Shown in pieces: positions 1 to 8,163 of a stretch of DNA of 15,100 nucleotides. The notes under the pieces were generated by a model. It was not told the origin of the DNA. It searched no databases and saw nothing but the letters and a program-made list of their open reading frames with translations. The number at the start of each line of letters is the position of its first letter. Position 1 is the stretch's first letter. The position numbers and the translations under genes are program-made. Source of the stretch: Thermococci archaeon (lineage in GTDB: Archaea > Methanobacteriota_B > Thermococci > Methanofastidiosales > B48-G16); assembly GCA_030668905.1 (NCBI GenBank), contig DAOVEQ010000007.1:1-15100 (forward strand). The letters are read 5' to 3'.

Positions 1-116
1 TTTTTAGCTGTGTAGTTAATAATCTGTAACTTCTATATTAATTTTTTCCCAGGCTTAAAGATCAACAATGGAGCTAAAATTAAAAATTAGTAGTTAATTA
101 TAAAAAAAGAATAGAT
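1..116. other. Intergenic tail downstream of prolyl-tRNA synthetase
   Basis: No open frame of useful length is seen on either strand. On the minus strand, immediately after the proS stop codon, the sequence becomes T-rich, with an uninterrupted run of seven T complementary to about 103-109. This is the kind of poly-U tract at which archaeal RNA polymerase stops, so it is the likely proS terminator. No RNA gene was recognised in the remaining bases. Confidence 0.5.
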
Positions 117-1550
117 TTAGTAGTGTTTAGCAAAATAAATAGATTTATCCGTCTCTTTACCGCACACTACGCATTTCCCCTCTCCAAAATTCTTGAAAGG
201 AATACACGAAGATGTAGCACCCGTATCCTCTTTGATCTTTTCTTCACACTCTATAGAGCAGCAGAACCTCAATTTAATCATTTTTTTCTCTTCTATGGCT
301 TTTTTCAAATCCTCGTATGAATCCACCTCTACAATATTCTCTTCAAGGAGTTTTTTGGCTTTTTCATACAGATTTTTCTGAATGGAATTCAGGGTATTTT
401 CTATCTCCTCCAAGAGCTTTTCAGATTTTATTGCCTTCTTTTCTCCTGTATCTCTTCTTACGAGAATAACTTGTTCTTTCTGAATATCTTTTGGACCTAT
501 TTCTATCCTTATAGGTACGCCTTTTAGTTCCCAATGATTAAACTTGTATCCAGCTGTATATCCTTCTCTATCGTCCAGAGTAACTGAATATTTTTTCTTT
601 ATGGTATTTTTTATCTCATTAGCTTTTTCCAAGACAATTTTTCTATCCTTCTCAAAGATTATAGGTATTATAACTACCTTTATTGGTGCTACATTTGGAG
701 GGAGAACAAGTCCTTTGTCATCTCCATGTGTCATTACCAAAGCAGCAACGCTTCGGGTAGTTAATCCCCAGGAAGTCTGCCATACGTATTTTTTTTTCTC
801 GTCTTTGTCTATATACGTTATATCAAAGACTTTTGCAAATTTTTGACCGAGATTGTGTGATGTACCTCCCTGTATCGCTCTACCATCTGGCATCAGAGCC
901 TCTACAGTTGTAGTATACAATGCTCCCGCAAACTTCTCTTTTTCAGTTTTGTATCCGGGTATCACGGGAATAGCCAGTAAATCCTCATAAACTTCTCTGT
1001 ATATATCCAGCATTTTCAGAACCTCTTCATCTGCTTCTTCTTTCGTTCTGTGACAAGTATGCCCTTCCTGCCACAAAAATTCTCTAGTTCTCATGAAGAG
1101 TTTTGTCATCTTCGTCTCCCATCTTACGATATTTGCCCATTGATTTATGAGGAGAGGAAGATCTCTGTAACTCCTTATCCACTGCGAATACATGTAGTTT
1201 ATTATGGTCTCAGAAGTTGGCCTTATCGCCAGTTTTTCGTTCAATTTCGTGTTCCCTCCGTGCGTTACCCAAGCTACTTCAGGAGAAAATCCTTCAACAT
1301 GTTCTGCCTCTTTTTTAAAGAAGGTCTCAGGTATAAAAAGCGGAAAATATGCGTTTTCATGCCCTGTTTCTTTTATTCTTCTGTCTAAAAATCCCTGGAT
1401 GTTCTCCCAGATCGCATAACCATACGGTCTTATAACCATGCATCCCTTTACAGGCGAGAAGTCCGCTAGTTCTGCTTTTAAAATCACTTGATTGTACCAT
1501 TCTGAAAAGTTTTCAGATTTTTTTATTGTAATTCCTTCATCCTCTGCCAT
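117..1550 (-). CDS. proS: Prolyl-tRNA synthetase, archaeal/eukaryotic type
   Basis: Class II aminoacyl-tRNA synthetase that charges tRNA-Pro with proline in the cytoplasm. The 477-residue length fits the short archaeal/eukaryotic form, which lacks the editing insertion of bacterial ProRS. Visible hallmarks are a motif 1 region near residues 45-75, motif 2 with the core RTREFLWQEGHTCH, motif 3 with THGDDKGLVLPP, and a C-terminal zinc-type domain with cysteines near 430, 431, 435, 449, 460 and 463. The protein ends in a tyrosine, as is usual for this family. The ATG start is supported by a strong Shine-Dalgarno AGGAGGG about 7 bases upstream (complement of 1556-1563). The gene stands alone, with a possible TATA box near 1602-1609 and a T-rich stop downstream. 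The product assignment is secure. Confidence 0.97.
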   Translation of the reverse strand: MAEDEGITIKKSENFSEWYNQVILKAELADFSPVKGCMVIRPYGYAIWENIQGFLDRRIKETGHENAYFPLFIPETFFKKEAEHVEGFSPEVAWVTHGGNTKLNEKLAIRPTSETIINYMYSQWIRSYRDLPLLINQWANIVRWETKMTKLFMRTREFLWQEGHTCHRTKEEADEEVLKMLDIYREVYEDLLAIPVIPGYKTEKEKFAGALYTTTVEALMPDGRAIQGGTSHNLGQKFAKVFDITYIDKDEKKKYVWQTSWGLTTRSVAALVMTHGDDKGLVLPPNVAPIKVVIIPIIFEKDRKIVLEKANEIKNTIKKKYSVTLDDREGYTAGYKFNHWELKGVPIRIEIGPKDIQKEQVILVRRDTGEKKAIKSEKLLEEIENTLNSIQKNLYEKAKKLLEENIVEVDSYEDLKKAIEEKKMIKLRFCCSIECEEKIKEDTGATSSCIPFKNFGEGKCVVCGKETDKSIYFAKHY

Positions 1551-1601
1551 AAATTACCCTCCTAGAAATCTTTTCTGTAATATAATTAAAGTTAAGAGAA
1601 A

Positions 1602-1609
1602 TTTTTAAA
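1602..1609 (-). promoter_or_regulatory. Possible TATA box for proS
   Basis: On the minus strand the sequence reads CTTTAAAAAT. It lies about 55 bases upstream of the proS ATG, so transcription starting about 25 bases downstream would give a leader of roughly 30 bases that carries the strong Shine-Dalgarno. In such AT-rich DNA a chance match is possible. Confidence 0.4.
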
Positions 1610-1739
1610 GAACAGTTTTTAACATGGAAATGAATCACTTCTTTCAGTCATGAATTTACATTTTTTAAGAAACTTTAAAAATGTTTCGGTGCTGTCACGA
1701 AAATGTTGAGTACGGAAATTTTTTACATAGGATTTAAAA

Positions 1740-2264
1740 CCATTCCCACCACTCCAAAACGATCCTAATATATTTCATGGCCTATCCTTTCTTATACCGC
1801 TTCCTTGGAACATTCTCCAATTTCCATCGATAGAGAACTATGCATTCCTTATGCGTCTTTATTGTCAAAGGGAGTTAGAATGTTTCCTTTCGAATCTTTT
1901 TTGCCCAAGTTCTTCTTTTCCTCTCTAAAGCATTGTTTAGCCTAGCATTGTAGATTGTGTTGTGTTCTACTGGATGTACCTTATTTTGTTTATTTTTAGA
2001 TACACTTCTATTTTATTAAGCCCCCAGTTCCTTTCTTTTCTAAGCTTGATAATCTTATCTATAATCTTTTGTGGTGTTTTTATGACTGATTCTGGGTTTT
2101 CTTGACTTTATTTCAAGTCCACTCCATCCTTCTTCTCGATACACTCTCCACCAACGTCTTACAGTCCATACACTTATTCTCAAAGCTGCAGCAATGTCTT
2201 TCTCATTCCCTCCCTGGATCTTCTTATGTACGATCCATCTTCTCCGTTTCAGTTCTCGTTCCAT
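1740..2264 (-). pseudogene. Decayed rve/IS481-like transposase
   Basis: An intact 69-codon piece (2055-2264) encodes an N-terminal homeodomain-like helix-turn-helix with the core DIAAALRISVWTVRRWWRVY, then a basic linker. Past its stop, shifting frame at about 2064 gives a continuation (PQKIIDKIIKLRKERNWGLN, then KIEVYL). A further shift gives HPVEHNTIYN at 1947-1976 followed by a LERKRRTWAKK segment. A third frame gives KRFERKHSNSL and later a possible trace of the catalytic domain (SIDGNWRMFQGSG) broken by stops. These pieces in this order match the layout of an IS481-like/rve transposase: HTH, second HTH with an H-P-x-x-H-x-T-I-Y segment, then the DDE core. At least two frameshifts and several stops mean it is dead. 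The start has a GGTGG motif 4 bases upstream and a TATA-like element near 2296-2304. The left boundary is approximate, and clear terminal inverted repeats were not found. Confidence 0.75.
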
Positions 2265-2295
2265 GATTCCACCATATATGTGTTTTTATTTACCA

Positions 2296-2304
2296 TTATA
2301 AATA
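2296..2304 (-). promoter_or_regulatory. TATA-like element of the transposase remnant
   Basis: The minus strand reads TATTTATAA about 36 bases upstream of the ATG at 2264, which suits a transcript with a leader of about 10 bases. It is probably the old promoter of the dead transposase. Confidence 0.35.
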
Positions 2305-2341
2305 GGACACGTGGGAGGATGGAACAATTAAATAAAAACTT

Positions 2342-2361
2342 AGAAAAATTATCTAAAAATA
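2342..2361 (-). terminator. T-rich terminator of tRNA-Thr
   Basis: Directly after the tRNA 3' end the minus strand has two T runs (five T, then five T) separated by a short AT-rich spacer. This is typical of archaeal intrinsic termination at poly-U, and no hairpin is needed. Confidence 0.5.
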
Positions 2362-2435
2362 AGCCCCGAGAGGGATTTGAACCCTCGACCTACTGATTAC
2401 AAGTCAGTCGCTCTTCCAAGCTGAGCCACCGAGGC
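2362..2435 (-). tRNA. tRNA-Thr (UGU anticodon)
   Basis: The reverse complement folds as a full cloverleaf: 7-bp acceptor stem GCCTCGG/TCGGGGC with two G-U pairs, D-stem GCTC/GAGC, anticodon stem ACTGA/TCAGT enclosing the loop CTTGTAA, and T-stem GAGGG/CCCTC enclosing TTCAAAT. Anticodon TGT reads ACA and ACG threonine codons. The discriminator base is U73, as expected for archaeal tRNA-Thr. CCA is not encoded, and no intron is present. A TATA box lies 27 bases upstream of the mature 5' end and T-rich stretches follow the 3' end. Confidence 0.97.
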
Positions 2436-2458
2436 ACAGTTATTTTTTGTACTCTTAA

Positions 2459-2466
2459 CTTTTAAA
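2459..2466 (-). promoter_or_regulatory. TATA box of tRNA-Thr
   Basis: The minus strand reads TTTAAAAG centred 27 bases upstream of the mature tRNA 5' end. The spacing fits a start at or next to the first tRNA base. Confidence 0.55.
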
Positions 2467-2653
2467 TCTTACTATTCGTGAGAGAAAATATTATGAGTAC
2501 TTCCTGGCAATCGATAGAGAGAAATGAACGATTTTTTTCATCTTTTCACCTCTTTTCTACATTTCTAGGCATATTTTTTTATAAATAGTTATGTTAATGC
2601 TCCTTATGCTTTTATTTTTCCTTATACATTAAATACTACCTCCCAAAGAGTAA
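2467..2653. other. Intergenic region between tRNA-Thr and smc
   Basis: No convincing gene. There is a second plus-strand TATA-like element (TTTATAAATAG at about 2578-2588), after which a 13-codon hydrophobic frame begins at 2591. That ATG is too close to the TATA to be its leaderless start, so it is probably chance. A run of seven T near 2531-2537 could end a short plus-strand transcript, but no C/D-box or other RNA motif is recognisable. Confidence 0.4.
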
Positions 2654-2663
2654 TTTATATAAA
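2654..2663 (+). promoter_or_regulatory. TATA box of smc (leaderless)
   Basis: TTTATATAAA is centred about 28 bases upstream of the smc ATG, which has no Shine-Dalgarno in front of it. This spacing places the transcription start at or within a few bases of the ATG and implies a leaderless mRNA. Confidence 0.65.
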
Positions 2664-2686
2664 GCCCGATTCATATTTATTTTTGT

Positions 2687-5600
2687 ATGGTTTATATAAA
2701 GAAAATAGAGATGAAAGGTTTTAAATCATATGGGGATGCCAAGGTAACTGTGCCTCTATCCGAAGGTTTCACCTGTATTATTGGTCCGAATGGATCGGGA
2801 AAGAGCAACATGGCTGATGCCCTATTATTTGTTCTAGGAAGACTTTCTGCCAAGTCGATGAGGGCTGAAGTTTTTTCAGATCTTATATACACTGGTAAGA
2901 ATACCAAATATGCCGAAATATCACTTTATTTTGATAACTCAGATAAAAAATTTCCGATAGATAGAAATGAAGCTGTAATTACGAGAATAGTTTTTAAAGA
3001 CGGCAGAAGCATCTATAAAGTCAACAAAAAGAAAGAAACGAGAAGTTATGTTTTAGATCTATTATCAGAAGTAGGTGTTACTCCCGATGGATATAATATA
3101 GTCCACCAGGGAGAGATAATGAATTTCATAAATATGACCTCCATCGAGAGGAGAGAAATAATAGAGGAGATCTCGGGGATTGCAGAGTTTGAAGAGAAAA
3201 AAGAGAGGGGATTGAGGGAGTTAGAAAGAACGGAAGAAAATTTAGCAAGAGTAAGCTTGATCATAGATGAAGTAAGAAAACAGATGGACAGGCTTGAAAA
3301 TGAAAAAAATGATGCCCTGAGGTATAACTTTCTTAAATCTGAGATCCAGAAACTCAAGGGTATCTTTCTTCACAGCAAATTAGAAAAATATAACAAAGAT
3401 CTGGGATGCATAGCGAATAATATTATTGAATGTAAAAAAGAAACTGAAAAAATGAGTTCGGAACTTAGATCTTATGTTGAATCTATTGAAAATTGTGAAA
3501 GAGAGTTAGAAGGATTAGAAGGAGAATTGGAGAAAAAAAATTCAGAATATCTAGAAATTAATAGGGGAAACGAAGATTTGAAAAGAAAATTTTCTAAATT
3601 GGAACAAAACATAAAACATGGAGAAGAAAATTTTGAAAAAAACAAATCAGAGACAGAGAGTTTGAAGAAAGAGAAAGAGAATACTTTAAACGATATAAAT
3701 AAAATTAACGAAGATTTAGAGAATATTGAAAAAGAAAAACTATCTCTGCAAGAAAAAATAGAGTTTCTTAAAAAAGAAACAACGAAATTAGAAAAAAAGA
3801 TTGAAGAAAAGACAGATTTTTTGAAAAGAGATTATGATAAGCTTATTGAAGAGTTAGAACTCAAAAAGGAAACTTTTTACAAAAATAAAAATGAACTCAG
3901 TGCTTTAGAAAACAAAAGATCATTCTTAAGTGAGAGATTGACACAAAATAAAAAGATTTATGTGGAAAAAAAATTGGGATATGCCAAGAATAAATCTGAT
4001 CTTGAAAATTATGAATCTAACTTAGTTGATCTGGAAAAAAGTATATCAAAATATGAATCGGAAATAGAGAAAATAGAAAATAGAATACATGTTATAGATG
4101 GAGAGTTATGGAAGAAAAAAGAGGAGTTTTTAAGAGTAAGATCTGTTCTAAAAGCAAAGAAATCTTTTGATCTGGAGAGGGACAAACCTTTTAAGAAAAT
4201 TGTAAAATCGGGTATAAAAGGGATCTATGGAAGAGTAAAGGATCTTGGAAAGGTGAAAAAAGAGTATGGTATTGCTCTGGAAGTAGCTGGAGGAAGAAGA
4301 CTCAATTACATAGTTGTAAATACAGACGATACAGCTGAGGAGTGCGTAAAATATCTCAAAAGACAAAAAATAGGAAGAGCTACCTTCATACCTTTAAACA
4401 AGATCAAAACGAAAAGCATGAAAGATGTAGAAAAGAAAGGAGGATTTGTAGATTATGCTATAAATCTTGTAGAGTTTGATGAGGAGTTAAGAGCTGTTTT
4501 TGAGTACGTATTTGGAGATACTATAATCATAAGGGATATAGATATTGCCAGGAACTTTGAGTCTTTCAGAAGAGTTACTCTGGATGGAGATCTTATTGAA
4601 AGGACAGGTATAATAACCGGCGGATTCTATAAACCGAAGGGGGGATTTTTAGATAAGGAAGAAGAAGAGAAATTGGTATCTATAGAAAATGAGATAAAAA
4701 AATTAAACTCGGAGAAGTACACACTTGAAGAAAAATTAAGAAGCCTTGAGAAAGAACTGCAGGTTTCTGTAAGAGATAAAATAGGAACAGAAACTAAGAT
4801 AGAAACTCTCAAAAAGATTCTTGAGAAGGGTGTAAAGGAATCAGAAATCTCAGAGCTGGAGAGTAAGATAAACTCGGATGATGCGATCTTAAAAGAAATC
4901 GAATCTAAAATTTCTATAGTAAATAAGGAATTTTTGGAAGTGGAAGGGTTATTGAAAGATCTTGAGAGTAAAAAAGAATCGCTGCATTCAGAGTTGATGG
5001 AAAAATCGGGAAAAGATATAAAAAAGCTGGATGAACTTAAAGAAGAGCTTAAAACTATGGAATCGGAGTATCAGAGAATGGATAAAGATTATGTTTCTAA
5101 AAAATCGACAGTAGAAGTTTTGAATCCAAATTACTCAAAAATTTTGGAAAAAATAGAGGAAAATACTGATTATTCTAAAAAAATAGAGTTGAAGATAGAA
5201 GAATACGGAGTATCTTTGAAAGAAGTTCGGGACGATCTTGACAGGATTAAAAATAATGTAAAATCAAAGATAGAAGAGTTAGGAGAGATAAAAAACAGAA
5301 AATCAGAAAATAAAGAAAAGATAAATGGCATAAGAAAAGAAAAAGAAGAATGTGAGAAAAACATAATGAATTTGCAGACTAAAATAAGCTTATTGGAACA
5401 AAAAAAGCAGGATCTTAAAAATGAGATAGAGGAAATTTCAGAAGAAACAGAGTTTTATGAAAAAACTGAGATAATAAACGATATTAAGGGAATAGATTTT
5501 AGAATAAAGAGGATGGAACGGGAGAAAGAGAGCCTGGAGCCTATAAATATGATGGCCATAGAAGAATACGAAACTACCGAGGAAAGGTATCTCACTCTAA

Positions 5601-6169
5601 AAACAAAGTATGAAAAGATATTAAAAGAAAAGGAAGCTGTCTTGAAGTTTATAGACAAAGTGGAAAATAGAAAGAAGGAGGTTTTCATGGATACATTTGA
5701 CAAGATAGCAGAAAACTTTTCCAGTATCTTTTTTGAACTCTCTGGGGGAGAGGGTGATCTTCTTTTGGAAAATGAGATGGAACCTTTTGATGGAGGGATA
5801 GATGTCGCGGCAAAACCTCGGGGTAAAGAAATAAAAAGAGCAGCTGCAATGTCGGGAGGGGAAAAAGCGTTAACAGCTTTAGCTTTCGTTTTTGCCATCC
5901 AGAGGTACAAAACAGCTCCATTTTATCTATTTGATGAGATAGACGCACATTTAGACGATGAGAATGTAAGAAAAGTAGCAGAAATGATAAAAAGAGCTTC
6001 AAAAGACTCTCAGTTTATAATTATAACTCTCAGGGATGCGATGATGGCTTCCGCGGATAGGCTTTTTGGTGTCTCTATGAAAGATGGAATCTCCAGGATA
6101 GTTGCGGTAGAACTTCAGGATACCACAAGGTATGAAGGAAAAAAGTTTGAAGTTATCGAAGAAGCCTAA
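2687..6169 (+). CDS. smc: Chromosome segregation protein SMC
   Basis: Structural-maintenance-of-chromosomes ATPase, a dimeric coiled-coil ring that compacts and separates DNA. At 1160 residues it has the usual family length. Seen in order: N-terminal half of the ABC head with Walker A GPNGSGKSN (33-41) and a Q-loop region HQGEIMNF near 143-150; a long first coiled coil; a hinge at about 507-645 including GIYGRVKDLGKVKKEYGIAL and a glycine-rich ITGGFYKPKGG end; a second coiled coil; then the C-terminal head with signature MSGGEKALTALAF (from 1055) and Walker B FYLFDEIDAHLDD (D1083, E1084). All catalytic elements are present, so it should be active. The start matches the conserved beginning (KKIEMKGFKSYG) and the TATA spacing. 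No kleisin (ScpA) or ScpB gene follows; instead the next gene is convergent, sharing 4 bases at the stops. Confidence 0.98.
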   Translation: MVYIKKIEMKGFKSYGDAKVTVPLSEGFTCIIGPNGSGKSNMADALLFVLGRLSAKSMRAEVFSDLIYTGKNTKYAEISLYFDNSDKKFPIDRNEAVITRIVFKDGRSIYKVNKKKETRSYVLDLLSEVGVTPDGYNIVHQGEIMNFINMTSIERREIIEEISGIAEFEEKKERGLRELERTEENLARVSLIIDEVRKQMDRLENEKNDALRYNFLKSEIQKLKGIFLHSKLEKYNKDLGCIANNIIECKKETEKMSSELRSYVESIENCERELEGLEGELEKKNSEYLEINRGNEDLKRKFSKLEQNIKHGEENFEKNKSETESLKKEKENTLNDINKINEDLENIEKEKLSLQEKIEFLKKETTKLEKKIEEKTDFLKRDYDKLIEELELKKETFYKNKNELSALENKRSFLSERLTQNKKIYVEKKLGYAKNKSDLENYESNLVDLEKSISKYESEIEKIENRIHVIDGELWKKKEEFLRVRSVLKAKKSFDLERDKPFKKIVKSGIKGIYGRVKDLGKVKKEYGIALEVAGGRRLNYIVVNTDDTAEECVKYLKRQKIGRATFIPLNKIKTKSMKDVEKKGGFVDYAINLVEFDEELRAVFEYVFGDTIIIRDIDIARNFESFRRVTLDGDLIERTGIITGGFYKPKGGFLDKEEEEKLVSIENEIKKLNSEKYTLEEKLRSLEKELQVSVRDKIGTETKIETLKKILEKGVKESEISELESKINSDDAILKEIESKISIVNKEFLEVEGLLKDLESKKESLHSELMEKSGKDIKKLDELKEELKTMESEYQRMDKDYVSKKSTVEVLNPNYSKILEKIEENTDYSKKIELKIEEYGVSLKEVRDDLDRIKNNVKSKIEELGEIKNRKSENKEKINGIRKEKEECEKNIMNLQTKISLLEQKKQDLKNEIEEISEETEFYEKTEIINDIKGIDFRIKRMEREKESLEPINMMAIEEYETTEERYLTLKTKYEKILKEKEAVLKFIDKVENRKKEVFMDTFDKIAENFSSIFFELSGGEGDLLLENEMEPFDGGIDVAAKPRGKEIKRAAAMSGGEKALTALAFVFAIQRYKTAPFYLFDEIDAHLDDENVRKVAEMIKRASKDSQFIIITLRDAMMASADRLFGVSMKDGISRIVAVELQDTTRYEGKKFEVIEEA

Positions 6170-7164
6170 ATATTGAATTTTTTCTGCGACATGGATATAC
6201 CTATGAAGAGACTCAACATTCCCGAGGCAAGCATTATCCCTGCTACTGGTAACATTATGACTCCTTCTAACACTTTTCCCTGCATTATGAACATCAGGAA
6301 AATTACACCTGTAAATATCCACAGTGCCCCTACTACATAAGACAATATATTGAAGATCTTTGTTTTTCTCTTCGAGCTACCCTGCATTCCTATAACTATC
6401 ATTGGTATTCCAGTAACTATAAGGAATATACTGAAAAGCATCCCAACAGTATCTGCCATCAGGAAGTCATTGATTGACGCTAAGAAAGATATTTCCAGAG
6501 GTGACAAAAACTTTAGTACACCCAGGAAAAGCCAGATTATTCCCAGAACATAAGGTAATACACTGCCTCCAACCTTTCTCTTCTCTTTTATAAAACCTGT
6601 ATCAATTCCAAGCTCTTCAGCTTCGGTCAGGATATCTTCCAGTGATGTTTCTTCAGGGATCTCTTCTTTTTTTATTTTTTCTCCCAGGAGATCTACACCT
6701 CTTATTTTTCTTGTGATATCCATTTCTGGCAGTGTTTCTTCAGTAAATTCTTCAGGTATTTCTTCAGGTATGGGCTCTTTTATTTTTTTCAAAGGTCTTT
6801 CTAAACTTATTTTTTCTTTTTTAAGACCAGTTTGCAGAGTTTCCAGTTTTTTGACAGTCTCTCTTAAAAGCTCTGTATTCTCCTTCATCATCTCCGCGAC
6901 CCCAGTAAGACTTCTGGCAACTTCCTGCATTGCTATATCTGTCTCATCCTCTCTCTCTTCAGTTAGTGCTTCTATCAATTTATCAAGTTTGTTAGTTCCT
7001 TTTTCCTCTTCCTCTATAGCGGCGGTACTCAAAACCTCTATCAGTTTATCAAGTCGCTCAATCAGGTCTCTACTACCTCCGCCATACCTCATTGAACTTG
7101 CCATATCATCGAGCTGCTGTCTCAACTTGGCAATTTCAATCTCAATGTCCTTACTTGTTGCCAT
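6166..7164 (-). CDS. Unrecognised coiled-coil and four-helix membrane protein
   Basis: I do not recognise the family. The 332-residue product has an acidic, probably cytoplasmic N-terminal half (1-195) rich in heptad-like helices. It contains a near-repeat of LDKLIEVL and LDKLIEAL and a P/E-rich linker around 125-150. Four hydrophobic segments follow at about 201-220, 240-260, 274-293 and 303-323. Segments 1 and 3 resemble each other (YVLGIIWLFLGV and YVVGALWIFTGV), as do 2 and 4, so the membrane part looks like a duplicated two-helix hairpin. The ATG at 7164 is preferred because GAGGG lies 6 bases upstream; a TTG four codons earlier would overlap that site. It follows the EamA gene on the same strand but has its own possible TATA at 7211-7219. 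It converges on smc with a 4-base overlap. No enzymatic motif is visible. Confidence 0.85.
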   Translation of the reverse strand: MATSKDIEIEIAKLRQQLDDMASSMRYGGGSRDLIERLDKLIEVLSTAAIEEEEKGTNKLDKLIEALTEEREDETDIAMQEVARSLTGVAEMMKENTELLRETVKKLETLQTGLKKEKISLERPLKKIKEPIPEEIPEEFTEETLPEMDITRKIRGVDLLGEKIKKEEIPEETSLEDILTEAEELGIDTGFIKEKRKVGGSVLPYVLGIIWLFLGVLKFLSPLEISFLASINDFLMADTVGMLFSIFLIVTGIPMIVIGMQGSSKRKTKIFNILSYVVGALWIFTGVIFLMFIMQGKVLEGVIMLPVAGIMLASGMLSLFIGISMSQKKFNI

Positions 7165-7210
7165 TATATCCCTCAATAATTATTTCCTTTTAATCTCTAT
7201 TGTTAAGCTA

Positions 7211-7219
7211 TTTAAAAAA
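7211..7219 (-). promoter_or_regulatory. Possible TATA box for the membrane-protein gene
   Basis: The minus strand reads TTTTTTAAA about 50 bases upstream of the ATG at 7164. A start about 25 bases downstream would leave a leader of some 24 bases that includes the GAGGG ribosome binding site. Confidence 0.4.
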
Positions 7220-7260
7220 CTTTTCTATATATCTCCTATTTTTATCCTTTTTTATCAAGA

Positions 7261-8109
7261 TCATAAAATAATCAAGACCCCCAGAAAAGATAAAATCACT
7301 CCTAGAATTATCCTCATGCTTATCTTCTCATTCGTGAGAATAAGGGCCAATATTATTGCAAAGATTGGTGCTGTTCCGTTTAAAGGAGCTGCTCTTGAAA
7401 CATCTATATACTTCAAAGCCTCCAAAAATAATAAGATTCCAACTCCAAGATCCAAAATCCCTCCAATAGCAACTAGAATCCAGCTTTTATTCACCTTCAG
7501 AAACTCAATTTTTTCATATTTCATGGTATAAATAAGAAGGAAAAAAGCAAATATTCCCATTCTTACAGTTGAAAAGACTAAAGGGCTTACACTGCTCATT
7601 GCGAGTTTCATGGCAGTCATAGAAGCTCCCCAGAAGAAAGATGCGCCTAGAGCAAATAATACTCCTCTTTTTATATCGAGATCAAAACTCTTTTCAGAAA
7701 TTAAAAAGATCGCTGCTATTATCAGTATAGATCCAAAAATTACTTTGAAACTTACTATTTCTCCTATAAACAGAGTTGCCAGAAATATAGTAAAAATAGG
7801 ATACGTATTAGATATTGGATAAGCTCTGGCAATTCCTACAGCTCTCAAACTGAACATGTAAAGAAGATCACCTATTACAAGTCCAAAAAGTGTGGCCAGG
7901 ATGATATATAGAAGATCCCTTGCAGTAAGTTCAAAAATTTCTTCAAAATTACCAGTAATCATCAGAACTCCGAAAAGAAAAAATAAGGCTACTATCGGAC
8001 GGATCGTGTTTACGGTAGTAGGCTTCATTTCTTTTAAACCTGCTTTATAAAAAACAGATGAAAATGCCCATATCATTGCAGATAGTATCGTGAGGAGTTC
8101 GCCTAACAT
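7261..8109 (-). CDS. EamA-family (DMT superfamily) transporter
   Basis: Integral membrane protein of the drug/metabolite transporter superfamily. Its 282 residues hold two tandem EamA repeats of about five helices each (roughly 3-137 and 147-282), giving ten hydrophobic segments. The first repeat starts with ILSAMIWAFSSVFYKAGLK and ends near the conserved proline-rich exchange region (AYPISNTYPIFTIFLATLF). The second repeats this pattern (FALGASFFWGASMTAMKLAM and later RAAPLNGTAPIFAIILALIL). Family members export or import amino acids, nucleotides or other small metabolites; the substrate cannot be read from sequence. The ATG at 8109 is taken; a GTG one codon earlier is equally close to the TATA-derived start. 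It is divergent from the YchF-like GTPase gene, with a promoter positioned for a leaderless mRNA, and lies 96 bases upstream of the membrane-protein gene. Confidence 0.93.
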   Translation of the reverse strand: MLGELLTILSAMIWAFSSVFYKAGLKEMKPTTVNTIRPIVALFFLFGVLMITGNFEEIFELTARDLLYIILATLFGLVIGDLLYMFSLRAVGIARAYPISNTYPIFTIFLATLFIGEIVSFKVIFGSILIIAAIFLISEKSFDLDIKRGVLFALGASFFWGASMTAMKLAMSSVSPLVFSTVRMGIFAFFLLIYTMKYEKIEFLKVNKSWILVAIGGILDLGVGILLFLEALKYIDVSRAAPLNGTAPIFAIILALILTNEKISMRIILGVILSFLGVLIIL

Positions 8110-8130
8110 CACAGTTCATTGATTCTGCAA

Positions 8131-8140
8131 AATTTAAAGG
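8131..8140 (-). promoter_or_regulatory. TATA box of the EamA transporter gene (leaderless)
   Basis: The minus strand reads CCTTTAAATT, centred about 26 bases upstream of the ATG at 8109. No Shine-Dalgarno is seen before that ATG. This fits a leaderless transcript. Confidence 0.55.
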
Positions 8141-8163
8141 TTTTTATTAACCTCAGAAAACTT

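Noticed and set aside
2449..2484. Possible inverted partner (GTACTC...AAC...TTT...CGTGA) of the sequence near 1691-1714, as the other end of the insertion element
   Set aside because: The match needs several gaps, and the element would have to enclose the tRNA-Thr gene and its promoter.
2480..2537. Possible C/D-box guide RNA before smc
   Set aside because: No RUGAUGA and CUGA pair is present; only loose ATGA matches and a T run were found.
2591..2632. Thirteen-codon hydrophobic frame (MLMLLMLLFFLIH) after a TATA-like element
   Set aside because: The ATG is only about 8 bases from the TATA centre, there is no ribosome binding site, and AT-rich DNA readily yields such frames.
5455..6002. Long minus-strand frames opposite the end of smc
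   Set aside because: They are antisense to conserved SMC head motifs (signature and Walker B) and have no family features.
7165..7176. TTG start adding four residues to the membrane protein
   Set aside because: The extension runs through the GAGGG ribosome binding site that serves the ATG at 7164.
6713..7531. 272-codon plus-strand frame
   Set aside because: It is serine-rich low-complexity sequence created by the reverse of two minus-strand genes and crosses their intergenic gap.
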